A stretch of DNA of 64,000 nt from an uncultured Rhodospirillales bacterium (GTDB lineage Bacteria; Pseudomonadota; Alphaproteobacteria; Azospirillales; Azospirillaceae): positions 1 to 64,000 of the forward strand of contig CAIXKV010000178.1 of NCBI GenBank assembly GCA_903920145.1, written 5' to 3'. Made by a program: the position numbers and the translations under genes. Within the stretch, counting starts at the first letter, position 1. Each line of letters begins with the position of its first letter. Positions 55,145 to 63,161 of the stretch are shown one piece after another. The notes below the pieces were generated by a model that was not told the DNA's origin, made no database searches, and worked only from the letters and a program-made list of their open reading frames with translations.

Positions 55145-55512
55145 CAATGCCTCCCCTTTTTAGACCGCCGCAGAATGATTCTGTGCATTGCATACAAAGT
55201 AAGGTAGCAAACCATCATGCATGCGTCAATATGCATTTCATCGATACGATGTAAAAAACACATCGATACTTATAATTAATATTGATTTTTAAAAAAATAC
55301 AGCTAACAGATGTCAACTGAACACTTCATGCCAATCGTGATCTTCCAAACCACAATCGCTATACGTTAATGTTCACACAACCAAGACGGCATCCAGTGCC
55401 GAGTGAACAAATCCACACCCTTCCGGCTTCGCGACCAGGACAACAAGCCGCCAGCATTGCTGTTTAAATACCGGCAATCCGTCGCATCATGGCTCGCCGG
55501 TATCCTTCAAGA
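55145..55512. other. intergenic region between the two cupin genes
   Basis: About 370 bases with an AT-rich centre (about 55250-55330). A short string GGCTCGCCGGTAT at 55492-55504 equals the reverse left end of the dispersed element, but no other part of it is convincing. The promoter of cupin copy 1 must lie here. No gene seen. Confidence 0.45.
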
Positions 55513-55992
55513 CTATTTATCGGTATTTTGAGTAGCCTTGAAATTTACACCCCATGGCCCCATACCAATCACCTCGATGATCGTCTCCTCATCACCTGTC
55601 ATCGAGTACTGGCTAACGTGAGCCGGCAAATGATAGAATCCACCCGTTGGCAAGGCTTGGAGCTTAGAGTCATCAAAAACCGTGCCCGATGCCGTCAACC
55701 ACGTCCCTTTAATGATCGTGACATACTCATCGTTGGGATGAGTGCGGGGAGTTCCCCTTGTGTGAGCTGGCCATTTTGCACGGAAAACAAACAATTCAGC
55801 TTTAGTCGGATCTCCGTAAACCACTGCGGTTTCAACACCTGGAGGCAGATTGGGATTCGGCTTCCAAACCAGATCCTTCGGATCAATCTGGGTCGCTGCC
55901 TGATCTGTTCCATCCGCATAGGCAACGGACACCGACAACCCAAGGACACAGGCAACACCAGCCACCATCATCCGATAGAGACAATTTCTCAT
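55513..55992 (-). CDS. exported cupin-domain protein (copy 2, first metal His replaced)
   Basis: A 159-aa paralogue of copy 1 with a signal peptide (MVAGVACVLGLSVSVAYA). The same order of motifs occurs: PGVETAVVYGDPTKAELFVF, AKWPAHTRGTPRTHPNDEY, GGFYHLPAHVSQ and GPWGVNF. Where copy 1 has PHSHP this one has PRTHP, so one metal-binding His is lost although PAHT nearby supplies another. The ATG at 55992 is preferred over 56004, which sits inside the ribosome-binding AAGGA. Confidence 0.8.
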   Translation of the reverse strand: MRNCLYRMMVAGVACVLGLSVSVAYADGTDQAATQIDPKDLVWKPNPNLPPGVETAVVYGDPTKAELFVFRAKWPAHTRGTPRTHPNDEYVTIIKGTWLTASGTVFDDSKLQALPTGGFYHLPAHVSQYSMTGDEETIIEVIGMGPWGVNFKATQNTDK

Positions 55993-56222
55993 GAATATTG
56001 CCATCCTTCATGTTCTGGAGATATACAAACGACGCTGCCAACTTTAGGCAAGCCCCACTTACACCGTCAACAGCCTATTGACGTCAATCTCCAGTTTTCG
56101 AAGAAATTTACTCGACATATCCTTATATGCTATATTCTATTACGATTAATGAATCAGCCTTTCTCTTGTTTTAACGAAACCACAGCCATCCTATGTTTAA
56201 AAAATCAATATACCAAGAAAAT

Positions 56223-56259
56223 CTCTGGGGCTGTGCCCATCCAAAACACAGCCCCAGAG
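56223..56259 (-). terminator. terminator of the first solute-binding protein gene
   Basis: CTCTGGGGCTGTG and CACAGCCCCAGAG form a perfect 13-bp stem around an 11-base loop, followed on the minus strand by ATTTTCTTGG. It lies 17 bases beyond the stop. Confidence 0.85.
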
Positions 56260-56275
56260 GGTATTCACGCAACGT

Positions 56276-57478
56276 TTATTTTTTCACCAGTGGGCATTCG
56301 CTTGCTGACAATGGGCGGAAGGCTTCATCTCCGGGAACAACCTTGACAACTTTGTAAAAATCCCACGGAGCTGTGGATTCTGCTGGAGTTTTAACCTGGA
56401 ACAAATACATGTCCCGAATGACGCGGCCATCCTCACGAAGCTTGCCATTTTTGGTCATAAAATCATCAACCGGAAGTTCGCGCATTTTGGCCATAACGGC
56501 TCCGGTTTCATCACTCCCCGCAGCTTTCACCGCCTTCAAATAATGGGTAACCGCGCCCGCAACCCCGGCTTGATACATATTGGGCATAAGATTCCGCTTG
56601 GCAAAAAAGCGGTGAGAAAATGCCCTGGTCTGGTCGTTCAAGTCCCAATAAAAGGCTTCAGTTAGCTGAATACCTTGGGTTACAGGCAACCCAAGGGTTT
56701 TAACGTCATTAATAACCATCAGCAAAATAGCTAACTTCTGGCCTGATTGTGTGATGCCGAAATCAGACGCTTGACTAATGGCATTGGTAGAATCAGAACC
56801 AGACGAAGCAACAGCAAGCACTTCTGCATTAGATTGCTGCGCTTGCATTAATACTGGTGAAAAATCAGGATTATTGGCAGGGAATCGAACGCTCCCGACA
56901 ATTTCACCGCCATTTTCTTTAATAACTGAGGAAGTTTCTTTCTCTAATGTTGTTCCAAAGGCATAATCAGCGGTCATAAAAAACCACTTCTTACCGCCCC
57001 CATTGACAATCGCTTTCCCTGTTACATGGGCCAACGCATACGTGTCGTAAGTAAAATGAACACTAACTGGCGTGCAGGCTTTTCCGGTCAGATCAGAAGC
57101 CGCAGACGATGAGAACATCACTATTTTATTTTTCGCCTGTGCCACTTTTTGAACAGCCAAGGCGACTGCGGTATTGGGGACATCGACAATCATGTCAACA
57201 CCCTCATCGTACCACTTAGAGGCGATAGCTGCGCCGACATCTGGCTTATTTTGATGATCGGCAGAAACAATTTCAATCGGGATGCCATTGATGGCACCGC
57301 CGAAATCTTCGGCTGCAAGTTCTGCTGCAACAATCGAGCCCTGTCCGGTATTTTCTGTATGCTCGCCTGCAAGATCCGTCAGAACACCAATTTTAATTGG
57401 TTTTCCGCTCATTTGGGCATATGCCCCTGGACTCGCTAGGCACAGAGATACCACAACTGCTAATCCGAACCGCTTCAT
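56276..57478 (-). CDS. ABC-type branched-chain/amide solute-binding protein (copy 1)
   Basis: A 400-aa periplasmic binding protein of the LivK-like type I fold. Signal peptide (LAVVVSLCLASPGAYA), then KPIKIGVLTDLAGEHTENTGQG, VDMIVDVPNTAVALAVQKVA, CTPVSVHFTYDTYALAHVTG and FFMTADYAFG. Very similar throughout to the next gene upstream. No permease or ATPase genes are adjacent in the window, so its transporter lies elsewhere or it serves a sensor. Confidence 0.9.
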   Translation of the reverse strand: MKRFGLAVVVSLCLASPGAYAQMSGKPIKIGVLTDLAGEHTENTGQGSIVAAELAAEDFGGAINGIPIEIVSADHQNKPDVGAAIASKWYDEGVDMIVDVPNTAVALAVQKVAQAKNKIVMFSSSAASDLTGKACTPVSVHFTYDTYALAHVTGKAIVNGGGKKWFFMTADYAFGTTLEKETSSVIKENGGEIVGSVRFPANNPDFSPVLMQAQQSNAEVLAVASSGSDSTNAISQASDFGITQSGQKLAILLMVINDVKTLGLPVTQGIQLTEAFYWDLNDQTRAFSHRFFAKRNLMPNMYQAGVAGAVTHYLKAVKAAGSDETGAVMAKMRELPVDDFMTKNGKLREDGRVIRDMYLFQVKTPAESTAPWDFYKVVKVVPGDEAFRPLSASECPLVKK

Positions 57479-57777
57479 CGGTGCCTCCGCTACAGCGCTG
57501 CCTATTCTTCGTTCGGCTTTCCGGATCGTGACGGTAAGGTTGTTTACTGCTTGTCTCCTGCCGAACTAATCGATCCGCAAAACCGCTGACATGATCACTT
57601 CGGTTTAGCATAGTTTTCCTTTATCTCGAACCAAAATTCACCAAACGCACAAAACTGCTATCTCCATTTTTTGAAAAATGGGAGCCAAGCGTTGTGAATC
57701 AAAGGCTAAGGTGAATGAGGTATGACTCGATAGACCGCTGGCTTTTAGCGCAACATCACCATAATTACTAAAAACCA
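57479..57777. other. intergenic region between the two binding-protein genes
   Basis: Some 300 bases with no open frame of protein character. It should carry the promoter of the downstream copy. I see no clear operator. Confidence 0.4.
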
Positions 57778-57814
57778 CTCAGAAATAGGTAGCCCCTGAC
57801 TACCTATTTCTGAG
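57778..57814 (-). terminator. terminator of the second solute-binding protein gene
   Basis: CTCAGAAATAGGTAG and CTACCTATTTCTGAG form a perfect 15-bp stem around CCCCTGA. On the minus strand TGGTTTTTAG follows. It starts 16 bases after the stop. Confidence 0.88.
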
Positions 57815-57829
57815 CCTGGAGGTTTGACT

Positions 57830-59038
57830 TTACTTTTTCACGAGAGAACAGTCGCTATCGGCGAGAGGACGAAAAGCCTGCTCACCGGGTACTGTTTTTA
57901 CCAATTGATAATAATCCCATGGCCCCTTGGACTCTGTGGGAGTCTTGACCTGAAATAGGTACATGTCACGAACAACTCGCCCATCTTCACGAAGCTTCCC
58001 ATTCTTTGTCATGAAATCATTGATCGGAAGTTCGCGCATTTTGGCCATTACAGCTTCCGTTTGATCGGTTCCTGCGGCCTTAAGTGCCTTCAGATAATGT
58101 GTAACAGCGCCGGCGACACCGGCTTGGTACATATTTGGCATAACACCGCGCTTGGCAAAAAACCTTTTCGAGAAAGCGCGGGTTTCATCATTAAGATCCC
58201 AGTAAAAAGCATTTGTCAGCATAATGCCTTGCGTTACAGGAAGACCAAGGCCATTCACGTCATCAATTGCTAGCAGCAAAACGGCTAATTTTCGACCGGA
58301 TTGTAAAATACCAAAATCAGCCGCTTGACTGATAGCATTCTTGGTATCGATCCCCGCCGAGGCAACGGCTAGGACATCAGCGTTGGATTGTTGAGCCTGC
58401 ATCATCACCGAAGAAAAGTCGACGTTATTGGCTGGGAAGTGGACACTCCCTACAATATCGCCGCCATTGGCCTTGACTACGGCCTGGGTTTCTTGCTCCA
58501 GGGCCGCCCCAAAAGAGTAGTCAGCGGTCATAAAGTACCAGGATTTGCCACCGCCTTTAACGATTGCATTTCCGGTCACATGGGCCAAGGCATACGTATC
58601 ATATGTGAAGTGAACACTGACCGGCGTGCAGGCTTTTCCGGTGAGAACGGAACCCGCTGGCGCGGAGAACATAACGATATGGTTCTTTTCCTGAGCGACT
58701 TTCTGAACCGCTAGCGCAACGGCCGTGTTGGGGACATCTACGATCATATCGACACCCTCGTCATACCAATGACGAGCAATGTCGGCGCCAACCTCCGGTT
58801 TGTTCTGGTGGTCCGCCGAAATGATCTCGATGGGAGATCCATTGACGGTTCCGCCGAAATCCTCAACAGCAAGCTGGGCGGCTATAATCGAGCCTTGCCC
58901 GGTATTTTCCGTAAGCATGCCGCCAAGATCTGTCAAAACACCAATTTTAATCGGCTTTCCGCTCGCTTGAGCATAGGCATTTGGAATTGCAAAACAACTC
59001 AATGCGAGAGTTATTGCTACTAAACCGATATGCTTCAT
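57830..59038 (-). CDS. ABC-type branched-chain/amide solute-binding protein (copy 2)
   Basis: A 402-aa paralogue of the neighbouring gene with the same signal-peptide layout (MKHIGLVAITLALSCFAIPN), KPIKIGVLTDLGGMLTENTG, VPNTAVALAVQKVAQEKN and FMTADYSFGAALEQ. The two differ mainly in short loops (for example AASDLTG versus PAGSVLTG), suggesting a recent duplication with some ligand change. The ATG at 59038 is used; an in-frame codon at 59053 lies before the ribosome site. Confidence 0.9.
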   Translation of the reverse strand: MKHIGLVAITLALSCFAIPNAYAQASGKPIKIGVLTDLGGMLTENTGQGSIIAAQLAVEDFGGTVNGSPIEIISADHQNKPEVGADIARHWYDEGVDMIVDVPNTAVALAVQKVAQEKNHIVMFSAPAGSVLTGKACTPVSVHFTYDTYALAHVTGNAIVKGGGKSWYFMTADYSFGAALEQETQAVVKANGGDIVGSVHFPANNVDFSSVMMQAQQSNADVLAVASAGIDTKNAISQAADFGILQSGRKLAVLLLAIDDVNGLGLPVTQGIMLTNAFYWDLNDETRAFSKRFFAKRGVMPNMYQAGVAGAVTHYLKALKAAGTDQTEAVMAKMRELPINDFMTKNGKLREDGRVVRDMYLFQVKTPTESKGPWDYYQLVKTVPGEQAFRPLADSDCSLVKK

Positions 59039-60027
59039 TGCTATCTCCCCCAAGACTTGATCACAAATTCCTACCTTCCCGGATACACCGAAACAGTAGG
59101 TGATATCTAATTAGCATGCTTTTCATCTACTCAAAAACACATTTTAGAATTAGAACCCGCTTATAGCGGGTAATAATATGAAAAAAAATCGTATTTATGC
59201 ATTAAAAATCATAATATGAGCTAACATTACGTTTTTTAATTGAAAAGAATTTAGGTCACCGCCGCTTAAAATTACCAAAATACCGCTTAATAATGAGCAA
59301 TTTTGTATCAATTTTATCTATTTATAATTGCGATATAATTATAAAATTTTATAAATTTGCTTTCTATTAACTAAATATGCCGACATGATAAAATAATAGT
59401 TTGATATATAATAGTAATTATCGACCAAAATTACAATCCATTGATTACAATCAATATCATTAATGTTCATATTATTATTATTTTAGCCCCTAAAAAATAG
59501 TTAGATAGAAAATTATTGTGATAATTGCGGAAATTTTAATGAAAGTATTTATCAACATAAACCCATATTCACTTTTCTCAGTCTCTGTATTACGCTAAAA
59601 ACGCCGCGACATAAGAGCCCACAGCCTCGAGAACAGCGAATTCATACACTAGTATGTAGATAAAACTTTATTCGAATTTGGGATAAAATGTTGTTGCGCT
59701 TCTTCGGGCTCCATGATAATTCACTCAGCAACGCAGTAATGATTGGTCTGAAGAAAGGCTACTCGACGGCACCGACATCACGATTGCCGTGCTCAGTGCG
59801 CACAGAATCCGGCTTATGCCCGGCTTATGGTGGTTACCTCGCGATAATGAGGTTTCTTGTTCTATGGCGTACTTGTAGTGCATGAGCATGATATCTTTTT
59901 GTTTCGGGCAGTACCTTAGCTCGGTGCCGGGAATCCATGCGAGATCGCGACGGTCAGCCACTCCTTGTGTATGGGACATGGTTGACATCGTTTCCATTAT
60001 GCAACCCACATGTAAGGAGTAAGGAAG
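59039..60027. other. long AT-rich intergenic region
   Basis: Nearly 1 kb between divergent transcription units. From about 59100 to 59560 the sequence is only about a quarter G+C, far below its surroundings. It contains many TATAAT-like strings and the palindrome ATTGATT-AC-AATCAAT at 59440-59455. From 59690 to 60000 the composition is mixed and short open frames there show no protein character. It probably holds promoters for both directions and may be recently acquired DNA. Confidence 0.6.
59440..59455. promoter_or_regulatory. 16-bp palindrome in the AT-rich region
   Basis: ATTGATT and AATCAAT are perfect inverted repeats around AC. A regulator site is possible, but in such AT-rich DNA chance is a real alternative. 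Confidence 0.3.
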
Positions 60028-60960
60028 ATGGCGGCAGCACATAAGGTTATCAATATCGATGTCACTTTACGGGATGGTGGCTATCGTAATGGCTTTAAGT
60101 TTGACGAACAGTATGCCAAAGCCCACGTTCGAAGCATGGAACAATGCGGCGTTGAATACGCTGAAATTGGCTATCGTAATGGGTCATTTAAGCCGATCAA
60201 CGGTATTGGCTTAACTGGTATGACACCTGATTCTTATATTACTGAAATTCGTTCGGCTGTAACGTCAAACTGTATCTGCGTTATGGCTCATCCCAAGAAC
60301 ATTTTGGGTGAAGAAATTGTTCGTATGCACAAGCTTGGCGTAGATATGCTGCGCTTTTGCTGGGATGCCAACCGCGTTGAACTGACGGGTGATTATGTCC
60401 GTCTGGCCAAGTCCTTGGGCATGACGGTGTGCGTCAACCTGACTCGAGTCAGCCATCAGCCGACCAAACTGCTTTTGGCAAATGCCGAACGTGTTCGGGA
60501 TTTTGGCGCCGACGTGCTATACCTCGCCGACTCCAACGGTAGCCTGACGCCGACCCGCGTGTGGGAAATGGTCAATTTGGTACGCGGTTATGCCGATATG
60601 CCGATTGGCTTCCATGCCCATGACAATCTTGGTCTGGCGATGGCAAACAGCATCGCCGCGATCAAAGCGGGGGCAACCTATATCGATGGCTCTTTACGTG
60701 GTATGGGCAAGGGAGCCGGCAACTTGAAGCTGGAGCTATGGCTGGCCTTCCTGCGCTGTGGTCACGGCGTCGCCGATTATGACCATGCCTCGATGCTGGA
60801 TCAGGTTGAAGTGCTGGAAAAGGCTGATGGCTGCTCCCATCCGATCCAGCCTTTGGATGATCTGGTGCTGGGCTTATTCGACCTCACCGTCGAAGACAAA
60901 GACCGCATCATCGCCAACGCCGAATCGATTGGGCAAGTTTTCACCAACGCGGCGGCCTAA
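60028..60960 (+). CDS. DRE-TIM (HMG-CoA lyase/4-hydroxy-2-oxovalerate aldolase-like) enzyme
   Basis: A 310-aa TIM-barrel enzyme. The catalytic start reads INIDVTLRDGGYRNGFKF, where TLRDG matches the family Arg-Asp. The metal site appears as GFHAHDNLGLAMANS, and GMGKGAGNLKLE follows. It resembles the aldolase domain of DmpG/MhpE but lacks the C-terminal communication domain, and it has no HMG-CoA lyase Cys signature (GCPYA type). A good GGAG/GGAAG site precedes the ATG. First gene of a four-gene operon. The substrate is unknown; C-C bond cleavage or formation on a 2-oxo acid is the likely chemistry. Confidence 0.8.
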   Translation: MAAAHKVINIDVTLRDGGYRNGFKFDEQYAKAHVRSMEQCGVEYAEIGYRNGSFKPINGIGLTGMTPDSYITEIRSAVTSNCICVMAHPKNILGEEIVRMHKLGVDMLRFCWDANRVELTGDYVRLAKSLGMTVCVNLTRVSHQPTKLLLANAERVRDFGADVLYLADSNGSLTPTRVWEMVNLVRGYADMPIGFHAHDNLGLAMANSIAAIKAGATYIDGSLRGMGKGAGNLKLELWLAFLRCGHGVADYDHASMLDQVEVLEKADGCSHPIQPLDDLVLGLFDLTVEDKDRIIANAESIGQVFTNAAA

Positions 60961-61011
60961 TTTTTCCTCAACTCCGGTCGGGTGGTTGATCACCCGACCG
61001 GCTGAAGGCCA

Positions 61012-62481
61012 GTGACGATCATGAACAAAAAGATTCTGGTTCTTCCCGGTGATGGGATCGGGCAAGAAGTGTGCGCGGCGGCGATGCCGGTGTTCGATCA
61101 GTTGAACCTGCCGTTGACCTTTGAATATGGTGAGATCGGTTGGGAGTGCTGGCGGCGCGGTGGCGATCCGGTTCCTGAAGCAACGTGGCGCCAGATCGAA
61201 GCCAGTGACGCGGTTCTGCTCGGTGCGATCACCAGCAAGGGCAAGAACCAGGCCGAGGCCGAACTGGCTCCCGAACTTCAGGGCAAAGGGCGGATTTACG
61301 TCTCTCCGGTCATTCAGTTGCGCAAACGACTTGACGCTTACGTCAATGTTCGTCCCACCGAGCGAATGGTTGGCGGTGGCCGTCCCTTTAGAATGGTGGT
61401 GTTACGAGAAAACACTGAAGGATTGTATGTCGGTTTGGACCGACGCGGCATTCCCGAAAACCTGCGGGCCATGCTGAACAATCCGAACCTCGAGAAAAGC
61501 GGCCCCGATCAGGCGACATTCTCAGTTCGTCTTTTGACTCAATTTGGCATGAGCCGATTGTTCGCTTACGCCTTTGCCTACGCTCGGGCCCAGGGCCTTG
61601 ACCGCGTGACCCTGGCCGACAAGCCCAACGTCTTGCGCGAAAGCGGGCAATTTTCCGCCGATTTGTTCCACGCCGCCGCTGCCGGCTATCCCGAGATCAC
61701 CGCGAACATCGAGAATGTCGATGCTGTCGCCCTACGGATGGTGACACGACCGGAAACCTACGGCGTAATCGTAGCCGAAAATATGTTCGGCGATATTCTG
61801 TCCGATCTGGCTGCCGGTGTCATGGGCGGGCTTGGCATCGCACCCAGTGCTAACATTGGAAATGGCATCCCTTATTACGAGCCGGTTCATGGCAGCCACT
61901 TGCGCGTTGCCGGAATGGGGGTGGCCAATCCATCGGCAATGTTCCTGACCATCGCCTTGATGCTTGAAAATCTTGGATTTGCCAGCGCCGCTGGTGCCGT
62001 CCGGGATGCGGTACGGACCACCATCGTCCGGGGTCAAACCGTGACCTATGATCTGGGCGGCGATGCTTCGACCCAGGCAATGGCTGATGCCATTCTGGCG
62101 GAAATCAAGACTCCGGAGCCGTTCCGCCGGGCCAGCGTCTTAAGTGTCGGTGACGACCTGCTTGATGGACGATCAGGAGACGCCGTGACTCCGGCCATTG
62201 GGCGCGCTCTCACCGAAAAAGGGTACGCGGTCGGCCTGCATCTGACCTGCGGCGCCCAAAAAGCGGCCATCGGCAATGCCTTGGTGACGTGCCTTGGCCA
62301 GTCGGACCTGATCGCCCTTCATGGTGACAATAACAAGGCCCTGCTCCGCGCGGCTGTGGCTTCGGCTCTTGGGGTGTCCGCCGATTTCCCCGGTTCCCAC
62401 CTGAGCTGGCGCGGAAAGACCATTTGCCTGTTACCCCGGATGGCCGAAGCGGCTGTCACCGCGTTGGAGGAAATCCTGTGA
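61012..62481 (+). CDS. isocitrate/isopropylmalate-type dehydrogenase fused to a CinA/MoaB-like domain
   Basis: A 489-aa fusion. Residues 1-360 are a decarboxylating dehydrogenase: VLPGDGIGQEV, LRENTEGLYVG, ADKPNVLRESGQF (catalytic Lys), ENMFGDILSDLAAG (metal Asp) and EPVHGSH. Residues about 370-489 read SVLSVGDDLLDGRSGDAVTP, AIGRALTEKGYAVG and end in LPRMAEAAVTALEEIL. The first part strongly resembles the start of CinA/MoaB domains, though the GGTG loop is replaced by LHGDNNK. GTG 61012 has a well-placed AAGG; ATG 61021 is the alternative. It overlaps the next gene by four bases. Confidence 0.8.
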   Translation: MTIMNKKILVLPGDGIGQEVCAAAMPVFDQLNLPLTFEYGEIGWECWRRGGDPVPEATWRQIEASDAVLLGAITSKGKNQAEAELAPELQGKGRIYVSPVIQLRKRLDAYVNVRPTERMVGGGRPFRMVVLRENTEGLYVGLDRRGIPENLRAMLNNPNLEKSGPDQATFSVRLLTQFGMSRLFAYAFAYARAQGLDRVTLADKPNVLRESGQFSADLFHAAAAGYPEITANIENVDAVALRMVTRPETYGVIVAENMFGDILSDLAAGVMGGLGIAPSANIGNGIPYYEPVHGSHLRVAGMGVANPSAMFLTIALMLENLGFASAAGAVRDAVRTTIVRGQTVTYDLGGDASTQAMADAILAEIKTPEPFRRASVLSVGDDLLDGRSGDAVTPAIGRALTEKGYAVGLHLTCGAQKAAIGNALVTCLGQSDLIALHGDNNKALLRAAVASALGVSADFPGSHLSWRGKTICLLPRMAEAAVTALEEIL

Positions 62482-63161
62482 GCCTCTCCGAATCCGAAAT
62501 CAACAGCCTGCGCGAACGCTTTGCTCGCCTCGACACTCCCGCCGTCAGCGATGCTCTGGACAGCCTCGGCATTCCCGGCGTTCTGGCTGGCATTCAAGCC
62601 CGTGTTCCGGGCGTGGTGACGGCTGGCCCGGCATTCACCGTTCAATACCGGCCTTTTGAACGGGTTGGCGGTGAATTTCACGGTGCTGGCAATTACATCG
62701 ATCAAGTCCCGGCGGGCAGCGTCATTCTGATCGACAACGAAGGCAGCACCACCTGCACCAATTGGGGGGGGCTGCTGACCGTCATGGCCCAACTTAAGGG
62801 CATCGCGGGTACCGTGATTCACGGCTCGGCGCGAGATCTGGCCGAAGTCCGTCATCTCAATTACGCCTTGTTCACCCGCGCCATCACCATGGTTTCGGCC
62901 AAGAACCGTGCCAAGGTCACCGGCCTTCAGGTTCCGGTCACCATTGATGGCGTCCAGGTTCTACCGGGAGATTGGATCGTGGCCGACGACAACGGCGCGC
63001 TGGTGATTCCGGCAGACAAGGTTCCAGAGGTGTTGGAACGGGCAGAGGCCATTGACCGCACCGAGTCGCAGATTCGAGAGGCGATCCAGGGGGGCACGCC
63101 CCTGGTCGAGGCTCGTAAGCAGTTTGGTTATGCCGAGCCGTGGAAAACCAGGAGCGCCTGA
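62478..63161 (+). CDS. RraA/HMG-aldolase-family protein
   Basis: A 227-aa protein of the RraA-like family, which includes 4-hydroxy-4-methyl-2-oxoglutarate aldolases and oxaloacetate decarboxylases. It shows LDTPAVSDALDSLGIPGVL, GTVIHGSARDLAEV (Arg-Asp of the active site) and GDWIVADDNGALVIP. The start is GTG 62478, which overlaps the dehydrogenase stop (GTGA); sequence upstream in frame is the dehydrogenase read in another phase. It overlaps the next ATG by one base. Confidence 0.85.
   Translation: MSLSESEINSLRERFARLDTPAVSDALDSLGIPGVLAGIQARVPGVVTAGPAFTVQYRPFERVGGEFHGAGNYIDQVPAGSVILIDNEGSTTCTNWGGLLTVMAQLKGIAGTVIHGSARDLAEVRHLNYALFTRAITMVSAKNRAKVTGLQVPVTIDGVQVLPGDWIVADDNGALVIPADKVPEVLERAEAIDRTESQIREAIQGGTPLVEARKQFGYAEPWKTRSA

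Noticed and set aside
59688-60042. Short open frames on both strands just before the aldolase gene
   Set aside because: No protein-like composition and no good start sites; the minus-strand frame overlaps the aldolase ribosome site.
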